Positions 43,290 to 52,633 of a stretch of DNA of 64,000 nucleotides are shown piece after piece. Position 1 is the stretch's first letter, and each line of letters starts with the position of its first letter. This DNA comes from Phycisphaeraceae bacterium (GTDB lineage Bacteria; Planctomycetota; Phycisphaerae; Phycisphaerales; SM1A02), in assembly GCA_015709595.1 (NCBI GenBank), contig CP054178.1, positions 2,857,205 through 2,921,204 on the forward strand, given 5' to 3'. A program made the position numbers and the translations under genes. The notes under the pieces are model-generated. The model was not told where the DNA came from. It saw only the letters and a list, made by a program, of their open reading frames with translations, and made no database searches.

Positions 43290-44840
43290 ATGCTCGGGGC
43301 CTTCATGCATCGACGCCGCGTCTGCTGGCCGCTCATCGCGGCGGCGGTCCTTTGCGGCTGGATCCTGGCCCCATCGCTGCGGGCCGACACCTGGAAGGTC
43401 ATCGAGGAGTCGTGGTACATCGTCGAGATCGACGGTCAGAAGGCCGGCTGGTCCGCCGAGATCGTCGAGGACGACGGCCGCTGCTACCGCACGACGGTCA
43501 ACCAGAAGCTCACCATCTCGCGCGGGCCGAACCAGACCAACACGCTGGAACTGACCACCACGTACGTGGAGACGCATCGCGGCGATCCCGTCTCCGCCTC
43601 GTCTCGTCGCCTGCTCTCCGCCGAGCCGGAGTCCGTCACGTGGACATTCGAGGACGGTCGGGTGCGCGAGCGCAGCGAGCGCGGCGGTCGCGTCGTCGAG
43701 CGCACGCTCCCCCGGCCCGAGGGGTCGTGGCTCATGCCCCGCGCGGCAAGCGTGCTCATCGAGTCGCGGCGGGCCGGCGGCGCGGCATCCATCCGCTGCC
43801 GAACGCTCGACTGCACCGGCGAGCTGCGCGTCGCCGCCATCGACATGACGCGCGGCGGCCAGGCCGCCTTTGATCACGGCGGCAGGTCGCTGGCCGTCAC
43901 CATCTGGACGGTCCGTGAACTCGGCGCGGACGACCGCGTGATGCGCACATACGAGTCGTGGATCGCCGAGGACGGCGTGCTGGTGCGCACGATCGAAACC
44001 GCGGGGTCCATGCGTTTCATCGCGCGGCTCTCGACGCGCGAGGAGGCCCAGCGCGACTGGGGCGGCGGGCCCGAGCTGCTGGCCCGCACCTTCGTGCGCC
44101 CCAGCCAGCGAATCCGCGCTCCGCACCGCACCACCTCGGCTACGTATCGACTGCGCGTGAAGGAAGGCCCGCCGCCCGAGCTGCCCACGATCGCCTCGCA
44201 GCGCGTCACGTCGCAGGAGGACGGCTCGCTGCTTCTCACCATCACGCCCGGCGACCCCGTGCGCCAAGCGCCCGAAGAGGACGCGCCCAACGGCGGTGCA
44301 CCCGATCCGAAGTACCTCGCCGCCACGCCGCTCATCGACTGCGACGACCCCGTCATTACCGACATGGCCGCGCGGCTCATCGGCGCCATCGAGCACGCCG
44401 GTGATCGCGCCGAAGCCCTGCGGCTGGGCGTCCATCGTCACCTGCGCGCCGGCGGGCTGGCGTCGGCCTTCGCGTCGGCTTCCGAGGCGGCGCGCGGGGG
44501 GGCGGGCGACTGCTCCGAGCACGCCGTGCTGCTGGCGGCGCTTCTGCGGGCCCGGGGCGTGCCCGCCCGCGTGGCCATGGGGCTGGTCTACGCCGAGTCC
44601 TTCGCGGGCCAGCGACACATCTTCGCCTGGCACATGTGGACGCAGGCGTGGGTGGACGGGCGGTGGATCGACCTCGACGCCACCATCGACCGCCCGTTCA
44701 GCGCGGCCCATATCCTCGTCGCCACCAGCGCGCTCAACGATGGCGTGCTGGGCGACGAGTTCACACGCCTGCTTGCCCTGATGGGCAATCTGGAGGTCGA
44801 AGTAGTCGAGGTGGGATACGAACGAGCGGATGCGAAGTAA
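43290..44840 (+). CDS. Secreted transglutaminase-like protein
   Basis: A 516-residue exported protein with an N-terminal signal sequence (LIAAAVLCGWILAPSLRA). The first 380 residues are beta-rich with no clear family. The C-terminal transglutaminase/cysteine protease core contains GGAGDCSEHAVLLAALLRAR (Cys408), FAWHMWTQAWV (His448) and RWIDLDAT (Asp461/463), the catalytic triad in the usual order. Such proteins may cross-link or cleave envelope peptides. GAAGGA is present upstream of the ATG. An in-frame ATG five codons in is an alternative start. Confidence 0.83.
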   Translation: MLGAFMHRRRVCWPLIAAAVLCGWILAPSLRADTWKVIEESWYIVEIDGQKAGWSAEIVEDDGRCYRTTVNQKLTISRGPNQTNTLELTTTYVETHRGDPVSASSRRLLSAEPESVTWTFEDGRVRERSERGGRVVERTLPRPEGSWLMPRAASVLIESRRAGGAASIRCRTLDCTGELRVAAIDMTRGGQAAFDHGGRSLAVTIWTVRELGADDRVMRTYESWIAEDGVLVRTIETAGSMRFIARLSTREEAQRDWGGGPELLARTFVRPSQRIRAPHRTTSATYRLRVKEGPPPELPTIASQRVTSQEDGSLLLTITPGDPVRQAPEEDAPNGGAPDPKYLAATPLIDCDDPVITDMAARLIGAIEHAGDRAEALRLGVHRHLRAGGLASAFASASEAARGGAGDCSEHAVLLAALLRARGVPARVAMGLVYAESFAGQRHIFAWHMWTQAWVDGRWIDLDATIDRPFSAAHILVATSALNDGVLGDEFTRLLALMGNLEVEVVEVGYERADAK

Positions 44841-44958
44841 TCAAGTGATGAGATGAGATCAACGAGTGCTGCGTGCTGTGTGCACCAAGCCGAGGACCGA
44901 CAGGCACACCGACCGCCGCCTACTGTCTGATGACCAGTGCCTCCTACGCTTTCGCCCG

Positions 44959-45897
44959 ATGGATGATCCGCTTCCAAAACTACCATCGCGGCCCGTGGAC
45001 GGGCACAAGGGCACCTTCGGCACGGTGGCCGTGCTGGGTGGGCAGGCCGCCATGCCGCGCCTGATGCTGGGCGGCCCGGCGCTGTCGGCCTTGGCCGCCC
45101 TGCGCGGCGGGGCGGGGCTGGCGGTGCTGGCGGTGCCGCAGACGATTCTCGCCGAGGCCCTCACCGTCGCGCCCAGCGCCACGGGTCTGGGTCTGCCCGT
45201 GGATGATCTGGGCCGACTGAAGCCATCATCGGTGGCGTCGCTGCTGGACGAGTATCTGCATTCCTTCGCGTGTCTGGCGGTGGGGCCGGGGCTGGGGGCG
45301 AGTGAGCCGCAGCAGCAGATCGTGATCCGGCTGGCGGCGCAGGAGGATGTGCCGCTGGTGTTGGATGCCGATGCCCTCAACGCACTGGCGGCGACGCCTG
45401 ACTTCCGCGGCGACTTCCGGTGTCAGGCGATCCTGACGCCGCACGTCGGCGAGTTCCGGCGTCTGGCCGCCGCGCTGGGTCTGGAGCGCGACCCGGGAGA
45501 TGCCGCTCAGCGCGCCGACGCCGCCGGCGAACTGGCCCGGCGGCTGGGCTGCGTGGTCGTCCTCAAGGGGCCCGGCACGGTCGTGTCGGACGGCCTTCGC
45601 ACGTGGGTGAACACAACCGGCAACGTGGCGCTGGCCACGGCGGGCACGGGCGATGTCCTCACCGGCCTCGTCGCGTCCTTCGTGGCGCAGTTTCACAAGC
45701 CGCACCTGGGCGTGGGGGCGAGACAGATCACGCCCGAGCATCAGGGCGGGCTGGGACTGTTCGACTGCGCCCGGCTGGCGGTGCACGTCCACGGACTGGC
45801 CGCCGACCGCTGGGCGGCGAAGCACGGCGACGCCGGTCTGCTCGCCGCCGACCTGCTGGAGCATCTGCCGGATGTGCTGCGTGAGATGCGGGCGTGA
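44959..45897 (+). CDS. nnrD: ADP/ATP-dependent NAD(P)H-hydrate dehydratase
   Basis: A repair enzyme of 312 residues that dehydrates damaged NAD(P)HX. HKGTFGTVAVLGGQAAMPRL and LSALAALRGGAGLAVLAVP resemble the carbohydrate-kinase-like fold of this family; AILTPHVGEFRRLAAAL and GNVALATAGTGDVLTGLVAS are the diagnostic blocks, the latter holding the catalytic Asp. It lacks the N-terminal NAD(P)HX epimerase domain found in many bacterial fusions; no separate epimerase is in the window. The start MDDPLPK is chosen over earlier frame that covers repeat-like sequence. Confidence 0.92.
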   Translation: MDDPLPKLPSRPVDGHKGTFGTVAVLGGQAAMPRLMLGGPALSALAALRGGAGLAVLAVPQTILAEALTVAPSATGLGLPVDDLGRLKPSSVASLLDEYLHSFACLAVGPGLGASEPQQQIVIRLAAQEDVPLVLDADALNALAATPDFRGDFRCQAILTPHVGEFRRLAAALGLERDPGDAAQRADAAGELARRLGCVVVLKGPGTVVSDGLRTWVNTTGNVALATAGTGDVLTGLVASFVAQFHKPHLGVGARQITPEHQGGLGLFDCARLAVHVHGLAADRWAAKHGDAGLLAADLLEHLPDVLREMRA

Positions 45898-45926
45898 GCG
45901 GGGGGGAGTGCGGGGGCGTGGGGGGG

Positions 45927-47807
45927 TCAGTCCTTCAGCGGCCAGAAGACGACATCCGTGTCGAAGATGGCCGGATCGACGTTCGTGCTGCGGTCGCCGC
46001 TGTCGGAGCGACGTTTGAGTTCCGCCAGCTCCTCGCGTGACTTCCATTCCGTGAACGCCAGAGGCATGCGCTCCGCATGGAATGTGTAACGCCGTCCGCC
46101 GTCATCCACGCGGTTCACGCCGACGGAATAGAGCAGCGGCGAGCCGTTGACAAGTCGGTACCGCAGCGGTTCGCCCGTGAAGCGGTCGGTGGGCAGTGCC
46201 GCGAGATACTCGGGCACGAGTTGTTCAAGCCGCTCGGGATGCACGCCTCCGTGGTCGCGGCGCCAGCGCTCCAAGGCGATCAGCGTGAGCACGGCGTCGC
46301 ACGCCATCGCGGTGTTCTCCACGGAAATCGTGGAGCGCTCCAACACCGGGGCGAGCAGGATGACCAGCATGTATCGCAGCCCGTCGAGGGGAGACTGTTG
46401 CAGTCGCTCCACGGCGGCGGGAACTCTCGACGGTCCCCGCTCCCAGAGCGGAATGCGGCTTTCGCGCTCCGCCTCGCCGATAATCGACTCATAGGCGTCC
46501 GCAAGGTCGCGGCGACTCGGCGCCAGCAGCCCATACAGGGGCAGCAGCGGTTGTTGAATGAGCGGCATGCGCGCGCTGGACGAGGCATCGTCGATGCCGG
46601 CGAAGAAACGAATCCCATCCGCCGTCAGCCGCCCATCCCCCTGACCGTCATCGGAATAGATCCGCTGGAGCAGGTCGTAGAAGAGCGCCCGCTCACCGGC
46701 GAAGTCGATGGTGAGCGACCCGCCGCCGAACGACGCCAGACGGTGCGCCAGGCGTTCGAGGTGCGCATCCGTGAGCGTCTGCGCATGCTCGTCCAGCGCC
46801 AGGACGATCTCGGTGAGTGCCATGTGCAGGATGGCGATCTTCACCAACTGGTTGATGAGCATCGGCGTTTCATCGGTGTGTTTGGCGAGCGTGAGCATGG
46901 CCTGGAGGTTGGCCGCCGCCCGTTCGCCATCACCGGTTTCCAGCGCCAGCCACAGGTCCGACTTGAGCCACACGCTCGCCTGGCGCAGCACGCTGAGTTG
47001 CGGCAGAAGCACGCCGATGAGTCCGGTCCCGATCGCTGCCGTCTCACCCGGCTGAACTGGGGCGGGCGGCGGGTCGTATGGCACATCGGGGTGGAACACC
47101 GGCCAATCCTCCGCCGCAATCCAGTGTCCGGCCACGTAGCCCAGCCCGGGCGTGTCCTTCACCGAGCGCAGCAGGTCGAGGGCCTTGACATGGGATTCGA
47201 GAATCGGGCGGAGCGCGTCCCACCCTTCCTCGCCGGAGCGAGCGCCGGCGAACTGGTGCTGGGAAGTGCGGCCGGCGTTGATCGCCAGCATCGCCTCGCG
47301 CACCAGGGGCCAGGCGCGCTCGTCCTGCGGCACGGCGATGGCGCGGGCGTTCATCTCCGCCAGGTAATCGCGCGATATCGTCGGCGACACCGACACCATG
47401 CGGATGTACGACCACGTCAACAGCAGCAGCACCAGCCCGAAGAGGGCGGCCGCGCCCTGCCACGCGCGACGCCAAGCCCACCAGATAAGCGGCCGCTGCC
47501 GCTTGCGGGCCCGGCGAATCAGCACCGCCGCCTGCCGCGGGTCGCCGAAGGACGCGATCAGTTCTCCCGGCTCGCGCCCTGCCGCCAGCCCGTCCTCGAA
47601 GTGCGCGATGAGTTCGCGGGCGATCTCGAAACGCTCGCTCCGCCGCAGCCGTGTGCGGCCCACCACCGCGACGATGATGTCCCGCACCACCGCCGGCAGC
47701 GTGCTCTGGTCCACCAGGTCGCGAACCTGCGGTCGCCGTGATCGCGCGGCGGCCCCCGGCGACGGCTTCACGCCGCCCACTTTCGGATTGTCGACCGGCC
47801 CGCTCAC
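45927..47807 (-). CDS. HAAS-domain membrane protein coupled to PadR
   Basis: A 626-residue protein starting at a GTG that overlaps the PadR stop (GTGA). Residues about 30-115 (RSERFEIARELIAHFEDGLA, FGDPRQAAVLIRRAR) are a HAAS-type signalling domain, a frequent companion of PadR regulators. One membrane segment follows (GAAALFGLVLLLLTWSYIRM), and the remaining 460 residues are an external domain of unknown family, with a repeated helical pattern and a C-terminal strand region. It is probably regulated by, or signals to, the PadR protein. The mode of action is not known. Confidence 0.72.
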   Translation of the reverse strand: MSGPVDNPKVGGVKPSPGAAARSRRPQVRDLVDQSTLPAVVRDIIVAVVGRTRLRRSERFEIARELIAHFEDGLAAGREPGELIASFGDPRQAAVLIRRARKRQRPLIWWAWRRAWQGAAALFGLVLLLLTWSYIRMVSVSPTISRDYLAEMNARAIAVPQDERAWPLVREAMLAINAGRTSQHQFAGARSGEEGWDALRPILESHVKALDLLRSVKDTPGLGYVAGHWIAAEDWPVFHPDVPYDPPPAPVQPGETAAIGTGLIGVLLPQLSVLRQASVWLKSDLWLALETGDGERAAANLQAMLTLAKHTDETPMLINQLVKIAILHMALTEIVLALDEHAQTLTDAHLERLAHRLASFGGGSLTIDFAGERALFYDLLQRIYSDDGQGDGRLTADGIRFFAGIDDASSSARMPLIQQPLLPLYGLLAPSRRDLADAYESIIGEAERESRIPLWERGPSRVPAAVERLQQSPLDGLRYMLVILLAPVLERSTISVENTAMACDAVLTLIALERWRRDHGGVHPERLEQLVPEYLAALPTDRFTGEPLRYRLVNGSPLLYSVGVNRVDDGGRRYTFHAERMPLAFTEWKSREELAELKRRSDSGDRSTNVDPAIFDTDVVFWPLKD

Positions 47808-48184
47808 GCTGGCACCGCCGCTGCCGCGGACCGCACCGTGCCGGGCTCCATCGTCCCGGTCAGTACGCCCAGGGATGTCATGGCCTGCGCCACCTGTCGC
47901 CACTGCCGCGTCTCACCCGCCAGGTGTTTCTTTCCCTTGGCGGTCAGGGCGTAGTACTTGCGCGGGCGGCCCGAGTCCGCCTCGCGCCACGAGCCGGCGA
48001 TCAGCCGCTTGGCCTCGAGGTTGTAGAGCAGGGGATACAGCGTGGACTGGCCCATCGCCAGCACGCCCTGCGTCTGCGAATCGAGCTGCTCGATGAGTTC
48101 GTAGCCGTACATGGCCCGCTGCTCCAGCAGCTTGAGCACGGCGACCGGCCCGGCGCCTCGCATCAGTTCCCGTTCGACCCGCAT
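47804..48184 (-). CDS. PadR-family transcriptional regulator
   Basis: A 126-residue winged-helix regulator. VLKLLEQRAMYGYELIEQLD, LAMGQSTLYPLLYNLEAKRL and GRPRKYYALTAKGKKHLAGE are the family's recognition helix and wing. GGGAGG precedes the ATG. A perfect palindrome overlapping the -10 of its own promoter (48212-48232) suggests autorepression of the two-gene operon. The inducing signal is unknown; PadR proteins sense phenolics, antimicrobials or membrane state. Confidence 0.92.
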   Translation of the reverse strand: MRVERELMRGAGPVAVLKLLEQRAMYGYELIEQLDSQTQGVLAMGQSTLYPLLYNLEAKRLIAGSWREADSGRPRKYYALTAKGKKHLAGETRQWRQVAQAMTSLGVLTGTMEPGTVRSAAAAVPA

Positions 48185-48211
48185 GATGGCCTCCCGCCGA
48201 CTCGCGGCAAT

Positions 48212-48232
48212 ATACTATGTCTCGCATAGTAT
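48212..48232. promoter_or_regulatory. Palindromic PadR operator
   Basis: ATACTATG-TCTCG-CATAGTAT: perfect 8-bp arms with a 5-base spacer, 28 bases before the padR start, in otherwise GC-rich DNA. The ATGT...CATA layout resembles known PadR boxes. Confidence 0.72.
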
Positions 48233-48255
48233 GCGGCAGAAAACAGCCCGGTCAA
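48226..48255 (-). promoter_or_regulatory. Promoter of the padR operon
   Basis: Read on the minus strand: -35 TTGACC (48255-48250), an 18-base spacer and -10 TACTAT (48231-48226). The -10 is inside the palindromic operator, so bound PadR would block polymerase. Confidence 0.6.
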
Positions 48256-48311
48256 GCGATTGGCGGGCGGGCTGGGTTGACCGACGCTCGAAGCAGGGAT
48301 GGGGTGCGTGT

Positions 48312-49046
48312 TCAGCGCCGTGGCGCCTCGTCGGTGACGGAGTCGACCTCAAGCCCCGCCTCGCGCAGGGCGATGGCGATGGTGTCTTCATCGAATCCAC
48401 GACGGGCCAGTGCAGCGGCGACCCGGCGCATTCGAGCGAGCGGCGTCAGCCGTGAAAGACCGCGTCGCCTGGCGCGGGCGAACTCGATGGCGGAGTGCCG
48501 CTCCTGTCCGGCGGCGACGGCGTCGCGGACCGCTCGCTCGGCGACTTCCGCGTCGATTCCACGGGCCGCCAGGTGCGCCGACAGGGCGGTCCGCGCCATC
48601 GGTCGGCGCGCGGTGAGCGAGGAGGCGGCGTCGCGGGCGACCTGCTCGTCATCCAGCCAGCCGTGAGCGGTCAGGTCCGCGAGCACCCGTTCGACGATGT
48701 CCGGCGGGAGATTCCGACGAGTCAGCCGAGCCGCCACTTCCGCTCGCGTCAGAGCGCGATGGCTCAGCATCCGAAGCACGCTGCGCCAGGCGTTGTCAAA
48801 GAGTGTTCGCTCGGCGACTCGTGCTCGAAGATCGTTGCTCCAGGGTTGTCCAACCCGCAGATTCAGAACGTCCACCGCGTCCGCCGTGAGCGTGACAACC
48901 ACTCGCCCGCCCGCTCGAACGCGGCGGCGATTGGGGTCGCGGGCGTCGGGCACGATGGCCTCAATGACAGGCGCGTCGGGCCCGGGAGCGGACGGATCGC
49001 GTTTCGTCGATCGCGTGCGTCGCCTGCCTTCAGTGGACCGCGTCAT
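48312..49046 (-). CDS. recX: RecX-family regulator of RecA
   Basis: A 244-residue protein. After a basic, disordered first 40 residues and a strand region, three-helix RecX repeats follow: LSHRALTRAEVAARLTRRNL and PPDIVERVLADLTAHGWLDD, with further repeats to the C-terminus (GFDEDTIAIALRE). RecX caps RecA filaments. recA itself is not in the window. It lies 6 bases after the small TPR gene on the same strand. Confidence 0.85.
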   Translation of the reverse strand: MTRSTEGRRRTRSTKRDPSAPGPDAPVIEAIVPDARDPNRRRVRAGGRVVVTLTADAVDVLNLRVGQPWSNDLRARVAERTLFDNAWRSVLRMLSHRALTRAEVAARLTRRNLPPDIVERVLADLTAHGWLDDEQVARDAASSLTARRPMARTALSAHLAARGIDAEVAERAVRDAVAAGQERHSAIEFARARRRGLSRLTPLARMRRVAAALARRGFDEDTIAIALREAGLEVDSVTDEAPRR

Positions 49047-49052
49047 GGCGTT

Positions 49053-49367
49053 TCACTCCGCCAGTTCATCCAGAAGCGCTTCCAGCTCGCCTGCGGCATG
49101 GGCGTCGCCTGACAGCCGCATCTGCGAAAGCCCGGCGAGAATCGTGTCGCGGGCGCCGCTCACATCGCCGCGGGCCTGCTGACTGCGCGCCTTGTGGTAG
49201 TAGGCGTACCCATGTGCGGGATCGACCTCGATCACCCGGTCGTAGAACGCCACCGCCTGCGGGTAGTCGTGTTGTCTGGCGTGCTCCTGTGCGATCGCGT
49301 AGAGCAGAAACACGTCATCCGGCTCGTCCGCCAGCATGGCTCGGAGTTCGGTGAGTCGATCGACCAC
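49053..49367 (-). CDS. Small TPR protein
   Basis: A 104-residue protein made mainly of TPR repeats (YAIAQEHARQHDYPQAVAFY, DPAHGYAYYHKARSQQARGD). GTG start preceded by GGAGG. It is followed by recX with a 6-base gap, and purC ends the same strand's upstream unit 43 bases away. A generic scaffold; partner unknown. Confidence 0.78.
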   Translation of the reverse strand: MVDRLTELRAMLADEPDDVFLLYAIAQEHARQHDYPQAVAFYDRVIEVDPAHGYAYYHKARSQQARGDVSGARDTILAGLSQMRLSGDAHAAGELEALLDELAE

Positions 49368-49410
49368 AAGATGCCTCCACGGACACGACGCCGCCGAAGC
49401 GCGGCGTGGT

Positions 49411-50355
49411 TCACCCGAAGAGCCGGTCGCGTGCTTCCTCGTATCGCGCCAGCGTGTTGCGCACGATCTCCTCCGGCAGCGGAGGACCGGGCGGCGTCTT
49501 ATCCCACTGGCCCGCCTTCACCAGCCCTTGCAGGTAATCGCGCACGTACTGCTTGTCGAAGGATCGCTGGTTGCGCCCCGGCTGAAACTCAGAGGCGGGC
49601 CAGAAGCGAGACGAGTCGGGCGTCAGCACCTCGTCGATGAGGATCACCTCGTCCGTCGGCTGACCCTTGGCGTCCAGCGCCCAGCCGAACTCGAACTTGG
49701 TGTCGGCCATGATGATGCCGCGCGTGCGGGCGTACGCGGCGGCCTCGGAATAGATGCGAAGCGTGAGGTCGCGCAGTTTCTCCATGAGCGGCCGGCCCAC
49801 GACGCGGGCGGCGGTGTCGAAGTCGATATTCTCGTCGTGGCCCACGTCGGCCTTGGTGGCGGGGGTGAAGATGGGCTGCGGCAACTGCTCGCATTCGCGC
49901 AGGTTCTTCGGCAGCTCGATGCCGCATACCTTGCCCGTCTGCTGGTATTCCGTCCAGCCCGACCCGGTGATGTATCCCCGGGCCACGCACTCGATGGGAA
50001 TGACCTTGGCGGCTCGCCCGATCATCACGCGCCCCTCCAGCAACTCACGATCGACGGGCGACAAGTCGGGCAGATCGGCGGGATCGGTGGAAATGAGGTG
50101 GTCGCCAACCAGCCCCAGTTTCCGGATGAACTCGAACCAGTGCACGCTGATCTCGGTCAGCAGTTTGCCCTTGCCGGGGACGGGCGTGGGCAGCACCACG
50201 TCAAACGCGCTGATGCGGTCGGTGGCGACGATGACCACGCGGCCCGGTTTCCCGCCGGACGGGGGCAGGGCGTAGATGTCGCGAACCTTGCCCTGGCGTC
50301 GGTTGGGCAGGGGGAGATTGGTCTGGTAGACGGCGTTCGCACTGGTCATGAGCAT
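49411..50355 (-). CDS. purC: Phosphoribosylaminoimidazole-succinocarboxamide synthase
   Basis: SAICAR synthetase of purine biosynthesis, joining CAIR and aspartate with ATP, 314 residues (the longer, yeast-like form). RQGKVRDIYALP, VATDRISAFDVVLP, VARGYITGSGWTEYQQTGKV and IMADTKFEFGW are diagnostic. AAGGAG lies ten bases before the first ATG; the third codon is also ATG. It is a single purine gene here. Confidence 0.95.
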   Translation of the reverse strand: MLMTSANAVYQTNLPLPNRRQGKVRDIYALPPSGGKPGRVVIVATDRISAFDVVLPTPVPGKGKLLTEISVHWFEFIRKLGLVGDHLISTDPADLPDLSPVDRELLEGRVMIGRAAKVIPIECVARGYITGSGWTEYQQTGKVCGIELPKNLRECEQLPQPIFTPATKADVGHDENIDFDTAARVVGRPLMEKLRDLTLRIYSEAAAYARTRGIIMADTKFEFGWALDAKGQPTDEVILIDEVLTPDSSRFWPASEFQPGRNQRSFDKQYVRDYLQGLVKAGQWDKTPPGPPLPEEIVRNTLARYEEARDRLFG

Positions 50356-50526
50356 GTCCGGGTCTCCTTGAACCGAGTGTATCGGTTTCAGCCGCGCCGT
50401 CCACCGGATGGGAACCGCCCCTTGTCAGAACGGAAGAATCCGGGAGAATGGGGAGCCCGGCCCGCTCGTTGCGGCTCACGGGCGCCTTGATCGTCGTGAC
50501 CGTCGCCCGTCGCCTTCACTCACGGA

Positions 50527-52047
50527 ATGCTCATGCTCCGCTTCGCCGTGTTCGATGACCAGGGTCCGGCGAAGTCGTGGGCGCTCGTCAACGCGCACCT
50601 GCTGGGACCGGATGACGTGGCGGCGCCCGGCGACATCCGGTTCGAGCGCGGTGAGATCATCTGCCGCAAGCGCGGCACGCAGGCGGTGGCGCTCGCCCTG
50701 CAATACGACGCCGGTCCGGCCGGCGTGCTGGTGCTCCAGACATGCCTGCTGCCGGATTCCGACCGCCCCTACGTGCTTTCGCACGAACTGGCGAGGCATC
50801 GCATCAAGACCTTTCTCGCCAAGTGCGAGGAGTGGCAGATGTTCGACCTGAGCGCTGATCACCCCGCCATGAAGTCGTGGGAGGAAGCGCGGCAGTTGTT
50901 CACGCTCGGCCTGAACGACGCCGACCCCGTGGCGCAGGATCGCTACGGTCGAGAGTCGCTGGCCCGGGCGATCGACGCCACGGAGCGGCTGGCGCTGGCC
51001 CACGCCGAGGTGCTGCTGCACCGGCGCTACGCGACGAAGCCCGCCTCCGCGACGACGCTGGGTGTGCGCATCTCCCCGCGCAAGCCGCCGGAGGCCGCCG
51101 CAGAGCTGCTCGCCAAGGAATTCGACCTGTTGTACGTGCCGCTGATCTGGCGCGACCTGGAGGTCGCCGAAGGCCAGTATGACTGGGCTCCGGTGGATCG
51201 CTGGATGCAGTGGGCGCACAAGAACGGTCGCCCGGTCGTCGCCGGACCGCTGCTGGACTTCTCCGCCCGCGCCCTGCCCAGGTGGATGTACGTGTGGCAG
51301 CACGACTACGACACCTGCCGCGACATGGCCTATGACCACATCGAGAAGGTGGTGAACCGTTATCGCAACGCGGTGTCGATCTGGTCCATCGCCGCGGGAC
51401 TGAACGTGAATGACAACTTCAGGTTCACCCCCGCGCAGATGCTCGACCTGACGCGCATGGCCAATCTTCTCGTCAAGCAGGGGAACTCGATTCCGGCGGT
51501 TCGCCGGGGTCGGACCATGCTGGAGATCGTCCAGCCCTTCGGTGAGCACGTGGCGACCCAGGATGACGCCCTGCCCCCGCTGGCGTACATCGACCGGGCC
51601 ACGCAGGAGGGCATCCGCGTCGATTGCTACGGCATCCGGCTGCCTTTCGGTTCCGGCGCCGGAGCGCTGCGGATGCGCGATCTGATGCAGGTGAGCCACA
51701 TCCTCGATCGCTTCTTCCTGCTCGAACTGCCGCTGCTCATCACCGGCATCTGCGTGCCAAGCCAGCCGTCAGCGTCCGGCGACGGCGGGTATTGGCAGGA
51801 GCCGTGGACGCCTGACGTGCAGACCCGCTGGGTGGGCCGGATTTTCGGCATGGCGCTCTCCAAGCCCCACGTCGAGTCGTTCTTCTGGTCCGATCTTCAC
51901 GATGGCGAACAGAACGACATTCCCCACTCGGGCCTGATCGACGCGAACGGCCAGCCCAAGCCCGCGCTGAAGCGGCTCATCGACATGCGGCGCCGCCTGC
52001 GCAAGCCGCTGGGGCCGCTCAAGCTGCCCGCGCGAAACGGTGCGTGA
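50527..52047 (+). CDS. GH10-like glycosidase-fold protein lacking catalytic glutamates
   Basis: A 506-residue protein without a signal peptide. Residues about 180-495 follow a GH10 xylanase barrel: EFDLLYVPLIWRDLEVAEGQ and YDWAPVDRWMQWAHKNGRPV at the start, FFWSDLHDGEQND and KPALKRLIDM at the end. The acid/base segment, WDVVNE in active enzymes, reads WSIAAGLNVN (about 287-296), and the nucleophile segment, ITELDV, reads ITGICV (about 404-409), so both catalytic Glu appear lost. The first 170 residues look like a carbohydrate-binding-type beta domain. Possibly a binding or structural protein. ATG at 50533 is an alternative start. Confidence 0.75.
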   Translation: MLMLRFAVFDDQGPAKSWALVNAHLLGPDDVAAPGDIRFERGEIICRKRGTQAVALALQYDAGPAGVLVLQTCLLPDSDRPYVLSHELARHRIKTFLAKCEEWQMFDLSADHPAMKSWEEARQLFTLGLNDADPVAQDRYGRESLARAIDATERLALAHAEVLLHRRYATKPASATTLGVRISPRKPPEAAAELLAKEFDLLYVPLIWRDLEVAEGQYDWAPVDRWMQWAHKNGRPVVAGPLLDFSARALPRWMYVWQHDYDTCRDMAYDHIEKVVNRYRNAVSIWSIAAGLNVNDNFRFTPAQMLDLTRMANLLVKQGNSIPAVRRGRTMLEIVQPFGEHVATQDDALPPLAYIDRATQEGIRVDCYGIRLPFGSGAGALRMRDLMQVSHILDRFFLLELPLLITGICVPSQPSASGDGGYWQEPWTPDVQTRWVGRIFGMALSKPHVESFFWSDLHDGEQNDIPHSGLIDANGQPKPALKRLIDMRRRLRKPLGPLKLPARNGA

Positions 52048-52520
52048 TGCCGCCCGAGGTGGACCATGCCGTCGCTCCGTCATCACCGGGCGAATCCGGG
52101 GCGGAAGAGCAACGTCATCAGACGACGGGCAACGCCGCGCCCCACCGGCCGATTGCACCGGCGAAACCCGTGTCATGGGGCATCATCCTGCTGGTCGCGT
52201 TGGCTGCGGCGTACGTCACCATCGAGGCGTGGCGGCGCCCTCACCGTCACACTCCGCCTGGCGGACCGGCCGTGGCCTTTCAGTGGCCTGACAACCGCGT
52301 GGACATCAACCGTGCTCCCGCAGCCGAGTTCACGCTGCTGCCCGGCATCGGCGAGGTCATGGCGATGCGCATTGTCGCCGACCGTGAGCAGCATGGCCCT
52401 TTTTCGTCAGTCGATAACCTGCGGCGCGTTCCCGGCATCGGCGAGCGAACCATCGAGCGAGTGCGTGATTTCGTCGTGTGCGATCCACCCGACGCCGGGA
52501 CGCCGACCCGCCGGGAGTGA
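52047..52520 (+). CDS. ComEA-like membrane helix-hairpin-helix protein
   Basis: A 157-residue protein with a disordered N-terminus, one membrane helix (WGIILLVALAAAYVTIEAW) and a C-terminal double helix-hairpin-helix: VDINRAPAAEFTLLPGIGEV and LRRVPGIGERTIERVRDFV. This is the ComEA arrangement that binds DNA at the cell surface during transformation; in the window the pilus machinery could bring DNA in, but comEC is not present. The start overlaps the previous stop (TGATG), with a GTG directly upstream also usable. Confidence 0.8.
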   Translation: MPPEVDHAVAPSSPGESGAEEQRHQTTGNAAPHRPIAPAKPVSWGIILLVALAAAYVTIEAWRRPHRHTPPGGPAVAFQWPDNRVDINRAPAAEFTLLPGIGEVMAMRIVADREQHGPFSSVDNLRRVPGIGERTIERVRDFVVCDPPDAGTPTRRE

Positions 52521-52633
52521 TCTTCGCTTTCTCGCTCCGCGGCGTACCATCGGACCAGTTCACCCATCCGACTGCCCGCCCCGCCCGTTGCGAGGCGGCG
52601 TGCCCACGCGCGCACACCGAACACACGCCTCGT

